Shown here: positions 1-5,611 of the stretch, one piece after another
Layout: every line of letters starts with the position of its first letter
How positions within the stretch are numbered: position 1 is the stretch's first letter
Source of the DNA: Nitrospirota bacterium
GTDB taxonomy: Bacteria > Nitrospirota > 9FT-COMBO-42-15 > HDB-SIOI813
Length of the DNA stretch: 9,261 nucleotides
Direction: 5' to 3'
NCBI GenBank assembly: GCA_023248365.1
Contig: JAHFER010000052.1
Location: 1-9,261, forward strand
Translations under genes and position numbers: made by a program
The notes under the pieces: generated by a model
Databases searched by the model: none
Told to the model about the DNA's origin: nothing
What the model saw: only the letters and a program-made list of their open reading frames with translations

Positions 1-21
1 CATGTATTCAGTTCCCCCCAT
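1..21 (-). CDS. Possible start of next gene in the ileS-lspA operon (partial)
   Basis: Thirteen bases after the lspA stop there is a minus-strand ATG at 21-19, in frame with another ATG at 3-1. The intervening codons read Met-Gly-Gly-Thr-Glu-Tyr-Met. The G-run just before the ATG at 3-1 could act as a weak ribosome-binding site for that second start. The close spacing fits a third operon member continuing off the left edge. Only seven codons are visible, so no product can be named, and this could be chance. Confidence 0.3.
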
Positions 22-34
22 GCTGCTGTAACCG

Positions 35-526
35 TCAAGTATTTAAGATATTTCTATTTCTGGATAACAGGATATTGAACATGAGAATCAGAGTACCAAT
101 AGTAATCGCAGCGTCTGCAATATTAAAAGAAGGCCAGTGAGTCCCGTTCCAGTAGAAGTCGAGAAAATCCATCACCCAGTGTAACCGTATACGGTCAATT
201 AGGTTTCCAACAGCGCCACCAATAATCATGGCAATGGCTAAATGTGTAAGTGTAAATTTGCCGGTTGTCTTTTCATACATAATAAGAAGCATTGCAAGGG
301 CAAATAAGGAGATACCGACAAGAAGGGCCAGTCTTAACAGACCTGTAGTCCTTCCAAAAATACCAAAGGCTGCACCGGGATTTTGTACATACGTCAAATT
401 AAAAAACCCGGGTATTATTTCAATATAATCATGAATAGCCATCATTTGCTGAACTCCATACTTTGATGCCTGATCAAATATGATAACCGCCCCTGCCACT
501 ACTGTCAATAGAAGGTATTTATTCAC
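35..526 (-). CDS. lspA: Lipoprotein signal peptidase (signal peptidase II)
   Basis: This inner-membrane aspartic protease cleaves the signal peptide from diacylglyceryl-modified prolipoproteins. The 163 residues are normal for the family. Hydrophobic segments lie near residues 4-18, 64-84, 94-110 and 138-154, giving the usual four membrane helices. Family motifs seen are D18-Q-x2-K22, the NPGAAF block at 49-54, GNLIDR at 107-112, MDFLDF at 119-124 and FNIADAA at 134-140. By comparison with characterised LspA, D120 and D138 are the likely catalytic pair. The start codon is GTG at 526-524 and no convincing Shine-Dalgarno site precedes it; the inverted repeat at 545-622 lies just upstream. It follows ileS by 102 bases, the common ileS-lspA order, and is probably co-transcribed with it. 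Identification is secure; the exact start is less so. Confidence 0.97.
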   Translation of the reverse strand: MNKYLLLTVVAGAVIIFDQASKYGVQQMMAIHDYIEIIPGFFNLTYVQNPGAAFGIFGRTTGLLRLALLVGISLFALAMLLIMYEKTTGKFTLTHLAIAMIIGGAVGNLIDRIRLHWVMDFLDFYWNGTHWPSFNIADAAITIGTLILMFNILLSRNRNILNT

Positions 527-544
527 CCGTAAAATATGATACTA

Positions 545-622
545 ACCACAGAGACACAGAGGCACAGAGGTTTTAATTATAAAATATTAAGTCATTTCTC
601 TGTGTCTCAGTGACTCTGTGGT
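545..622. repeat. Imperfect inverted repeat of a CACAGAG-type dispersed family
   Basis: Arms at 545-569 and 598-622 are complementary at 22 of 25 positions around an AT-rich 28-base centre. The arms carry repeated ACAGAG/CTCTGT words. The element fills most of the ileS-lspA gap. A related inverted repeat lies at 9082-9156, so this is likely a dispersed family. In RNA it would form a long hairpin inside the operon transcript; no T-tract follows, so a classical terminator is not supported. It could alter the ileS to lspA expression ratio, which is inference. Confidence 0.75.
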
Positions 623-628
623 AAATTT

Positions 629-3454
629 TCATTCTCCTTTGTACTTCACATTTGTTCTCAATACATCTGAACAGCGTTTGCATACACCAGTATACACTGA
701 ATCCGTGCCAACGGAATCACTGTAATTCCAGCATCTCTCACACTTGTCTCCCTTTGCACGGGATACTGATACAAACAGTCCTTCAACCTCTTTGCCCTGG
801 AATGCATCCGAAGGCGGCGTATTTTCGCTAACACTAACAGAAGAGACAATAAAAAAAGATGCGAACTCTTTCTCTTCATTCTTTAAGAAAGTAAACAGGT
901 CATTAGCAGAAAATATGTCAACATGCGCCTCTAAAGAATGCCCGATCAAACGGTCCTTCCTTGCAATCTCCAGCGCCTTTGCAACCTCTCCCCTGATACG
1001 TATGAGCCTGTCCCATTTTTCTTCAAGAGAATCATTGAAATATTCCTGCACAACTTCAGGAAATTGTTCAAGATGCACACTGTCTTCCTCGCCGGACACC
1101 TTTCTGATATAACCCCACGTCTCTTCTGCTGTAAAAGATAGTACAGGAGCCATTAGTTTTACCATAGCCTTGAGTATCTGGTACATCGTGCTTTGAGCCG
1201 CACGCCTCGCCTTTGAATCTTTATGAAATGTATACAGACGGTCTTTGAGTATATCCAGATAGAGTGAACTCATATCAACCAGACAGAAATTATTGAGTGA
1301 ATGAAAGATCATGTGGAATTCAAAGTCCCTGTAGCCTCTGTCAATACGGTTTATAAGCCTCTGAAGCCGTAGCAGTGCCCATCTGTCAATCTCCGGCAAT
1401 TCTTCATAAGGAACAACGTGTAATTCAGGGTCAAAATCTGAAAGATTTCCCAGAAGAAATCTGCACGTATTCCTGATTCTTCTGTAAGCTTCAGTTAACT
1501 GGGTGATAATCGGCTTTGATATGCGTATGTCTTCCCTGTAATCTTCAGCCGCAACCCAGAGCCTTAAAATCTCAGCGCCGTGTTGATTTATAACCTCCTG
1601 CGGGGCAATTACATTTCCAGCAGACTTGGACATCTTCCGGCCGCTCCCATCAACTACAAAGCCATGTGTAAGGACTGCCCTGTAAGGCGCCTCTCTACCG
1701 GTGCCTAATGCCTCAAGGAGAGAGCTGTGAAACCATCCCCTGTGCTGGTCACTTCCTTCAAGATATAAATCCGCAGGCCATGACAGTCCTTCACGCGCCT
1801 CAAGCACGGCAACATGGCTTGTACCGGAATCAAACCATACATCTAATATATCCATCTCCTTCTGCCATTCTGTTCCTTTGCATTCAGGACAGGAGATTTC
1901 CTTAGGCAGCAACCCTTCTGCCTCTTCAGAAAACCATATATCTGTCCCGGCCTGTTCAACAAGCCCTGCAACATGATTAACAACCTTATGATCCATAAGG
2001 ATATGTCCGCACTTCTTGCATGAAAAACCTATAATGGGGACACCCCAGGTTCTCTGCCTTGATATGCACCAGTCAGGCCGGACAGCTATCATACCCTTTA
2101 TCCTGTCTTTTCCCCATGAAGGGATCCACGTTACAGCCTCAATAGCCTCTAATGCCCTTTCACGGAGACTATTTTTCTCCATAGAGATAAACCACTGTTC
2201 AGTCGCCCTGAATATAACCGGCTTCTTACAGCGCCAGCAATGGGGATATGAGTGAAGAATCGGCTCTTCCTTTACCAGGACACCCAACTCTTCCATCTTT
2301 TTTATTATCTCCTTATTCGCTGCAAAGACGTGCATCCCTGCAAAGAACGGGACATCATCATTAAACTGTCCCCTGCTGTTAACAGGTGAATATATCTCAA
2401 GTCCATATCTGAGACCTGTTTCATAGTCCTCTTCACCATGACCCGGCGCAGTATGAACACAGCCGGTGCCCTGATCAAGTGTTACATAATCCCCCATAAC
2501 CACAATAGAATCCCTGTCAATAAACGGATGGGATAGAGTTATCCCTTCTAAAACTGAGCCTTTAAATTCTGAGACTATAGTTACATCCTCTTTTCCGATT
2601 TTGGGAAGGAATGCACTGATCAGATCCTTTGCCAGTATATAAACACCATCCCCTGTTTCTATTGCTGAATAGGTATACTCGGGATGGAGACACACACCGA
2701 GATTAGCAGGAAGTGTCCAGGGTGTTGTAGTCCATATAATTACAGAAAGATTTTTACCTTTTAAAGAAGGAATACGGTCGTCAAGGGCAGCCCTTGATTG
2801 CCCCTGCTTTACCGGAAATTTTACATAAACTGAGGGGGAAGTCTCGTCTGCATACTCAACCTCTGCTTCTGCAAGTGCAGTCTCGCATGATGTACACCAG
2901 AGTACAGGCTTTTTCTTTTTATAAACGCCGCCTCTTTCAACAAACTTACCAAACTCCCTTATTATTGCCGCCTCATAGTCATTGGTCATTGTCAGATATG
3001 GTGAATCCCAGTCACCAAAAACACCAAGCCTTTTAAATTCCTCACGCTGAATATCTACATATTTGGCAGCATATTCCCTGCAAAGCCTCCTGATTTCAAT
3101 CCTGCTCATGCCCCTTTTCTTAGAACCAAGGGACTTATCCACCTGATGTTCAATAGGAAGCCCGTGGCAATCCCATCCCGGTACATACGGGGTATTAAAC
3201 CCCTTCATGGACTTTGATTTTATAATAATATCTTTCAGGATTTTATTTACAGCATGACCAATATGGATATTACCATTTGCGTAGGGGGGGCCGTCATGAA
3301 GAATATACTTAGGTCTGTTCTTATTCTTTTCTCTTAACCTTCCGTACATGTTGCCGGTCTTCCATTTCTCAAGAAGCACATCCTCCATCTTCGTGAGATT
3401 TGCCTTCATTGGAAAGTCAGTCTTCGGAAGGTTTAGGGTATCTTTATAGTCCAT
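629..3454 (-). CDS. ileS: Isoleucyl-tRNA synthetase
   Basis: Class I aminoacyl-tRNA synthetase that charges tRNA-Ile with isoleucine in the cytoplasm. The 941 residues are full length for the bacterial type. The HIGH signature is at 64-67 within a PPYANGNIHIGH block. The CP1 editing domain contains TTTPWTLP at 242-249 and GTGCVHTAPGHG at 329-340. KMSKS is at 607-611. Cysteine pairs at 479/482 and 522/525 form an internal zinc-finger-like site. The C-terminal zinc-binding domain has C905, C908, C925 and C928, placing this with bacterial type 1 enzymes. The ATG at 3454-3452 gives the expected N-terminus, though no clear Shine-Dalgarno site precedes it. It is first in the operon, with lspA downstream. 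It appears intact and functional. Confidence 0.98.
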   Translation of the reverse strand: MDYKDTLNLPKTDFPMKANLTKMEDVLLEKWKTGNMYGRLREKNKNRPKYILHDGPPYANGNIHIGHAVNKILKDIIIKSKSMKGFNTPYVPGWDCHGLPIEHQVDKSLGSKKRGMSRIEIRRLCREYAAKYVDIQREEFKRLGVFGDWDSPYLTMTNDYEAAIIREFGKFVERGGVYKKKKPVLWCTSCETALAEAEVEYADETSPSVYVKFPVKQGQSRAALDDRIPSLKGKNLSVIIWTTTPWTLPANLGVCLHPEYTYSAIETGDGVYILAKDLISAFLPKIGKEDVTIVSEFKGSVLEGITLSHPFIDRDSIVVMGDYVTLDQGTGCVHTAPGHGEEDYETGLRYGLEIYSPVNSRGQFNDDVPFFAGMHVFAANKEIIKKMEELGVLVKEEPILHSYPHCWRCKKPVIFRATEQWFISMEKNSLRERALEAIEAVTWIPSWGKDRIKGMIAVRPDWCISRQRTWGVPIIGFSCKKCGHILMDHKVVNHVAGLVEQAGTDIWFSEEAEGLLPKEISCPECKGTEWQKEMDILDVWFDSGTSHVAVLEAREGLSWPADLYLEGSDQHRGWFHSSLLEALGTGREAPYRAVLTHGFVVDGSGRKMSKSAGNVIAPQEVINQHGAEILRLWVAAEDYREDIRISKPIITQLTEAYRRIRNTCRFLLGNLSDFDPELHVVPYEELPEIDRWALLRLQRLINRIDRGYRDFEFHMIFHSLNNFCLVDMSSLYLDILKDRLYTFHKDSKARRAAQSTMYQILKAMVKLMAPVLSFTAEETWGYIRKVSGEEDSVHLEQFPEVVQEYFNDSLEEKWDRLIRIRGEVAKALEIARKDRLIGHSLEAHVDIFSANDLFTFLKNEEKEFASFFIVSSVSVSENTPPSDAFQGKEVEGLFVSVSRAKGDKCERCWNYSDSVGTDSVYTGVCKRCSDVLRTNVKYKGE

Positions 3455-3465
3455 AATTATTTAGT

Positions 3466-3483
3466 GAAAAACGTCAGTTTTTC
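3466..3483 (-). promoter_or_regulatory. Small hairpin just upstream of the ileS start
   Basis: A perfect 7-bp stem (3466-3472 with 3477-3483) closes a 4-base loop in the ileS leader, 11 bases before the ATG, where a ribosome-binding site would be expected but is not seen. It might affect initiation. A/T-rich stems this short are also common by chance. Confidence 0.3.
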
Positions 3484-3487
3484 GTGC

Positions 3488-3511
3488 CTGTTTTCATATC
3501 TGTTTTCATAT
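3488..3511. repeat. Perfect 12-bp tandem duplication in the ileS leader
   Basis: The 12-mer CTGTTTTCATAT occurs twice head to tail (3488-3499 and 3500-3511) between the predicted ileS promoter and its start codon. No function is known to me. It could be a paired binding site or a slippage duplication. Confidence 0.7.
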
Positions 3512-3549
3512 TTGGGATAAGGTAATATGCACCTTAAATTCAAAAGGCA

Positions 3550-3579
3550 ATCATAACATCCGGCATGTTGCAGTGTCAA
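3550..3579 (-). promoter_or_regulatory. Sigma-70-type promoter for the ileS-lspA operon
   Basis: Read on the minus strand, a perfect -35 TTGACA (3579-3574) is followed by 18 bases and a -10 TATGAT (3555-3550), five of six matches to consensus. Transcription would begin near 3543, giving a leader of about 90 bases before ileS. That is too short for a typical ileS T-box leader, and no T-box motif is evident. Confidence 0.7.
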
Positions 3580-3598
3580 GGATGGTGTGAGATTTTTA

Positions 3599-3713
3599 TC
3601 TAATCTTTCTTTAATATCGAATCTCTATAATTACACTCATAAGACAGATTAACCTAATCCCCGCACCCCCTTTAGAAAAGGGGAAAAAGGGGGATTTAAA
3701 TTTAAAAAGGAGG
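3599..3713 (+). promoter_or_regulatory. Leader of the first 31-residue protein: TATAAT promoter, G/C hairpin and RBS (copy 1)
   Basis: Bases 3599-3654 match 4251-4306 at 51 of 56 positions. The block holds a perfect TATAAT (3626-3631) but no recognisable -35 hexamer in either copy, which hints at an activator or a different sigma factor. A C-run/TTTAGAAAA/G-run segment follows (3659-3693) and can form a weaker hairpin than copy 2. A strong GGAGG at 3709-3713 sits 8 bases before the ATG at 3722. Confidence 0.5.
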
Positions 3714-3721
3714 ACAAGATA

Positions 3722-3817
3722 ATGAAAACAGATAGCGCAATCTCAACATTATTCTATGCAGGCATTATAATAGGACAAAGCCTGATAGCTATGTTAGTAT
3801 CCTACTACGTCGTTTAA
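3722..3817 (+). CDS. 31-residue single-helix membrane protein, paralogue A
   Basis: This short gene has a strong ribosome-binding site (GGAGG, 8-base spacing), an ATG and a TAA. It encodes a short polar N-terminus (MKTDSAIS) and then an uninterrupted hydrophobic segment, residues 9-31, with G18-Q19 in the middle and tyrosines at 28-29 near the end. Its reality is supported by a second gene of identical length and layout at 4371-4466 with a near-identical leader. The two proteins share 9 of 31 residues (M1, K2, T3, F11, I16, G18, Q19, A23, Y28), with most other positions conservatively changed. The size and single helix resemble small accessory subunits of membrane complexes such as CydX or KdpF, but no sequence match to those is evident. 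The function is unknown. Confidence 0.7.
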   Translation: MKTDSAISTLFYAGIIIGQSLIAMLVSYYVV

Positions 3818-3873
3818 TTATTTCATGTTATTGACACAGAAACTCTATTCTAATATCCTGTTTACTGAAGATT

Positions 3874-4000
3874 GACGGCTTCGTAAAAAGTCCATCTGCG
3901 GCGTTGCGCTGCATCCTTCGTCATTGCGGCGTAGCAACAAAGTACGCCTCATTCCTCAGGATTTGCGCGCCTTGCACCTGGAACTTTTTACAAAGCCGTC
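3874..4000. repeat. 127-bp palindrome-bounded intergenic repeat (REP/MITE-like)
   Basis: The ends are 20-base inverted repeats, GACGGCTTCGTAAAAAGTCC (3874-3893) and the complement of 3981-4000, matching at 18 of 20. The interior is more GC-rich than its surroundings and holds further imperfect repeats such as GCGGCGTTGCG. No transposase lies nearby. From memory, similar GACGGCTT-TAAAAAGT elements are dispersed in some anaerobic bacteria, but I cannot confirm copies outside this window. It ends 40 bases before the four-cysteine gene and may have displaced that gene's original upstream region. Confidence 0.75.
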
Positions 4001-4040
4001 CGTTTCCCTGACTTTTTACGAAAATGAACAGATAGATAAA

Positions 4041-4238
4041 ATGAGCGGAAGCTGGGATTGTCCACATGAAATTGATAACCTTTGTCAGAAGGTCCGAAAC
4101 CGCCCCTGTGACCCTGGGATGAAAGGCTGTGTCCTTTCCGGACGCTTCATTTTCAGCAATCACGCGAAAAATCCTCCCAACAGAAACGAATCTTCCCGTA
4201 GGCAAACGCACACACGTATACCCAAAAAATCCAAATAA
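4041..4238 (+). CDS. Small four-cysteine protein (CPHEID...PCDPGMKGCVL type)
   Basis: The frame is open from further upstream, but that part lies in the 127-bp repeat, so the ATG at 4041 is chosen, giving 65 residues. The N-terminal half contains SWDCPHEID (4-12), C15, PCDPGMKGC (22-30) and GRFIF (34-38). Cysteines at 7, 15, 23 and 30 with H9 could bind zinc or an iron-sulfur cluster. I believe similar short cysteine proteins ending soon after a GRFxF-like strand exist in anaerobes, usually as hypotheticals; this is memory only. The tail after residue 40 is basic and polar, probably disordered. No clear Shine-Dalgarno site precedes the ATG, perhaps because of the repeat next door. It lies between the two 31-residue genes. 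Function unknown. Confidence 0.6.
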   Translation: MSGSWDCPHEIDNLCQKVRNRPCDPGMKGCVLSGRFIFSNHAKNPPNRNESSRRQTHTRIPKKSK

Positions 4239-4250
4239 TCTGCTCCCTCC

Positions 4251-4361
4251 TCTAATCTCTCTTTAATCTTCAATCCCTATAATTACACTCATAAGACAGA
4301 TTAACCCAAGCCCCCTCACCCCCCCTTTAGAAAAGGGGGGGTGAGGGGGATTTGAAAGGAG
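4251..4361 (+). promoter_or_regulatory. Leader of the second 31-residue protein: TATAAT promoter, hairpin and RBS (copy 2)
   Basis: This is the second copy of the conserved leader. Bases 4251-4306 match 3599-3654 at 51 of 56 positions, including the perfect TATAAT at 4278-4283, again without a visible -35. It is followed by a strong hairpin at 4311-4349 and the AAGGAG ribosome-binding site at 4356-4361, which has 9 bases to the ATG at 4371. Confidence 0.5.
4311..4349 (+). repeat. Perfect 18-bp C/G-rich hairpin in the small-gene leader
   Basis: Arms at 4311-4328 (CCCCCTCACCCCCCCTTT) and 4332-4349 are perfectly complementary around a 3-base loop. The hairpin ends 6 bases before the AAGGAG ribosome-binding site. 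It resembles C-run/TTT/G-run dispersed palindromes. No T-tract follows it, so it is probably not a terminator for the plus strand. Copy 1 at 3659-3693 has the same central motif but weaker pairing. Confidence 0.8.
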
Positions 4362-4370
4362 AACAATAAA

Positions 4371-4466
4371 ATGAAGACAGAAAACGTAAAGGCAATAGCA
4401 TTCTGGACAAGTGTAATACTCGGACAGGGCATAGTAGCAGTGGCAGCAACTTATTTTATAGCCTAA
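4371..4466 (+). CDS. 31-residue single-helix membrane protein, paralogue B
   Basis: Same layout as the gene at 3722-3817: a good ribosome-binding site, 31 codons, polar start MKTENVK and a hydrophobic helix at residues 8-31 with G18-Q19 mid-helix and Y28 near the C-terminus. Residue 4 is acidic in both. Coding DNA has diverged strongly from paralogue A, with substitutions that keep hydrophobic character and the GQ pair, which suggests selection on the protein. A hairpin at 4492-4524 follows. The protein would be anchored in the inner membrane and might pair with A or with a larger complex. I do not recognise the family, and no function is assigned. Confidence 0.7.
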   Translation: MKTENVKAIAFWTSVILGQGIVAVAATYFIA

Positions 4467-4491
4467 TTCACCGGCATTAACCAAACATTTC

Positions 4492-4524
4492 GAAGTTTCC
4501 CTGCAACTTACTGCAGGGAGCTTC
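4492..4524. terminator. Probable bidirectional terminator hairpin between convergent genes
   Basis: A stem pairs CCCTGCA (4499-4505) with TGCAGGG (4512-4518) over a 6-base loop, and extends through GAAG (4492-4495) and CTTC (4521-4524) with a small bulge. It lies in the 61-base gap between a plus-strand stop and a minus-strand stop, where a shared terminator is expected. There is no clean T-tract on either side, so this call rests on structure and position. Confidence 0.5.
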
Positions 4525-4527
4525 AAC

Positions 4528-5310
4528 TCATTTATGCATCAGATCCCAATAGTAATACCAGGTAAGGTACAGCCGCCATGTTCTGTCAGTTACGTTTTGC
4601 TCTCTGTAATGTTCCCAGAAATAGTCCATGCCAAACTTGAAAATATCTTTTTTGAACTCTAAGCCAATAGCAGGCCCATTAGAGTCGTAATAGTATTTAT
4701 CCATAGTCCTGCCGTTGAAGCGGTATTCAACAAACGTATTAAAGGTTATTTTCCCGGGAAGATCGAACCAGTCAATCCCCTCATTGACAAAGCCAGAGAT
4801 GCTGGTTCCTGTCCTGCCATCATAATCATGGTTTATCTTCCCCCATGTATAACCTGTAATCGCCTGCACCTTAATCCGGTTTTTCTCAGATCTTTGTTTC
4901 ATGTATGTATACCAGTCATAGTACCAGGTAAGATAAGTCTGCCGGTTCTGAGTAAACGTGTTTAACCCTGGCATCTTTTCCCAGTAATAATCCGTTCTAA
5001 GATGGAAGGCTGATTTCTTAAAATCAATACCAACAGCCGTTCCGCTGGCATCAAAATAAATCTTTTCCTTTGTCCGGTACTTGTAACGGTATTCCACGAA
5101 GGTATTGAAGGTTATTCCCAGGGGCAGGTCAAACCAGTCCACTCCCTGACTAACAAACGCCGAAATTCCGCTAAAGCTCTTGTTACCAAGGTATTGTGTG
5201 GTCAGGCCCCAGGTATCACCTGGCAGGCCTTTGATAGCAAACGCATCAGATGGAAAGATACTTATCAGTACACAAGCCAGCAATCCTGCAAGCAACTTAA
5301 ACATATACAA
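4528..5310 (-). CDS. Secreted, probably outer-membrane, protein with two tandem ~108-residue modules
   Basis: The open frame gives 260 residues from TTG at 5310; an ATG two codons later (5304) is an equally good start. An N-terminal signal peptide ends with an AFA motif (residues 23-25), cleaved probably before I26. The mature part consists of two homologous modules, 31-138 and 153-260, aligned at a constant offset of 122. Each has a G-x-TWG start, a DWFDLP block (58-63 and 180-185), FNTFVEYR (68-75 and 190-197) and an LTWYY end. The sequence is rich in Tyr, Trp and alternating polar/hydrophobic residues, and each module ends in aromatic-rich strands, as expected for a beta-barrel or periplasmic beta protein. 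I do not recognise a named family. The ribosome-binding site is weak, and a 12-bp tandem repeat lies just upstream. It is convergent with the 31-residue genes and divergent from the activase. Confidence 0.85.
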   Translation of the reverse strand: MYMFKLLAGLLACVLISIFPSDAFAIKGLPGDTWGLTTQYLGNKSFSGISAFVSQGVDWFDLPLGITFNTFVEYRYKYRTKEKIYFDASGTAVGIDFKKSAFHLRTDYYWEKMPGLNTFTQNRQTYLTWYYDWYTYMKQRSEKNRIKVQAITGYTWGKINHDYDGRTGTSISGFVNEGIDWFDLPGKITFNTFVEYRFNGRTMDKYYYDSNGPAIGLEFKKDIFKFGMDYFWEHYREQNVTDRTWRLYLTWYYYWDLMHK

Positions 5311-5318
5311 AAATCGCT

Positions 5319-5366
5319 CTGAAATACACCCTGAAATACACCCTGAAATACACCCTGAAATACAAT
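5319..5366. repeat. 12-bp tandem repeat, about four units, at the 5' end of the two-module gene
   Basis: Units of CTGAAATACACC occur at 5319-5330, 5331-5342 and 5343-5354, with a fourth at 5355-5366 ending AAT instead of ACC. The array ends 8 bases before the TTG start (14 before the ATG) of the minus-strand gene, so it occupies the ribosome-binding region. Read in the gene's direction each full unit is GGTGTATTTCAG and contains a GTG. Copy-number change would alter leader length but not the downstream frame. Confidence 0.9.
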
Positions 5367-5518
5367 TGATATGCGGCCCCTCCCTCTAATAATAATCCGT
5401 TTATACCTAAGTTTAGTTGAGAATCCGTATATGATTAAGTCAAAATTAGTTTCTTGTGAAGAGAGGATAACAAACATTATATTTGGCTGTCAATTATGTG
5501 AGAATGCGCACTCTCATT

Positions 5519-5544
5519 TCTCTATAATCTCCAATCCCAATAAT
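5519..5544 (+). promoter_or_regulatory. Partial third copy of the small-gene leader motif
   Basis: These 26 bases match positions 8-33 of the leader at 4251 with 23 identities. The TATAAT is changed to AATAAT here. It lies about 20 bases upstream of the activase -35 and may be an activator site or a decayed promoter copy. Confidence 0.4.
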
Positions 5545-5563
5545 GTTACTAATATAAAATATC

Positions 5564-5593
5564 TTGACTTTTACTTTGTGTCCCGTCTATTAT
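5564..5593 (+). promoter_or_regulatory. Promoter of the activase operon
   Basis: TTGACT (5564-5569), an 18-base spacer and TATTAT (5588-5593): five of six consensus matches in each hexamer. The predicted start of transcription near 5600 falls inside the perfect palindrome at 5596-5611. The leader would be about 105 bases. Confidence 0.55.
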
Positions 5594-5595
5594 TG

Positions 5596-5611
5596 GACTG
5601 ACATGTCAGTC
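5596..5611. promoter_or_regulatory. Perfect 16-bp palindromic operator
   Basis: GACTGACATGTCAGTC is a perfect palindrome with no spacer. It lies immediately downstream of the -10, covering the predicted start point. Size, symmetry and position are typical of operators for dimeric repressors such as the TetR family. No regulator gene is in this window, so the regulator's identity is unknown. The likely effect is repression of the activase operon. Confidence 0.6.

Noticed and set aside
3455..3549. T-box riboswitch in front of ileS
   Set aside because: The predicted leader is about 90 bases and shows no T-box sequence or terminator/antiterminator pair.
3831..3856. TTGACA followed by TAATAT as a promoter for the cysteine gene
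   Set aside because: The spacing is only 14 bases, too short for a normal sigma-70 promoter, and the 127-bp repeat follows.
3921..4211. 96-codon minus-strand open frame opposite the cysteine protein
   Set aside because: It shows no family features and runs into the 127-bp repeat. The plus-strand frame has the conserved-looking cysteine pattern.
4263..4526. 87-codon minus-strand open frame across the second leader and 31-residue gene
   Set aside because: Its central PPHPPFSKGG stretch is just translation of the palindromic C/G repeat. It lies antisense to a better-supported small gene and has no ribosome-binding site.
5319..5366. CRISPR-like array
   Set aside because: Units are 12 bp and directly abutting with no spacers, so this is a simple tandem repeat.
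5371..5601. 76-codon plus-strand open frame in the divergent intergenic region
   Set aside because: No ribosome-binding site and no recognisable features, and it runs through the leader-like motif and promoter.
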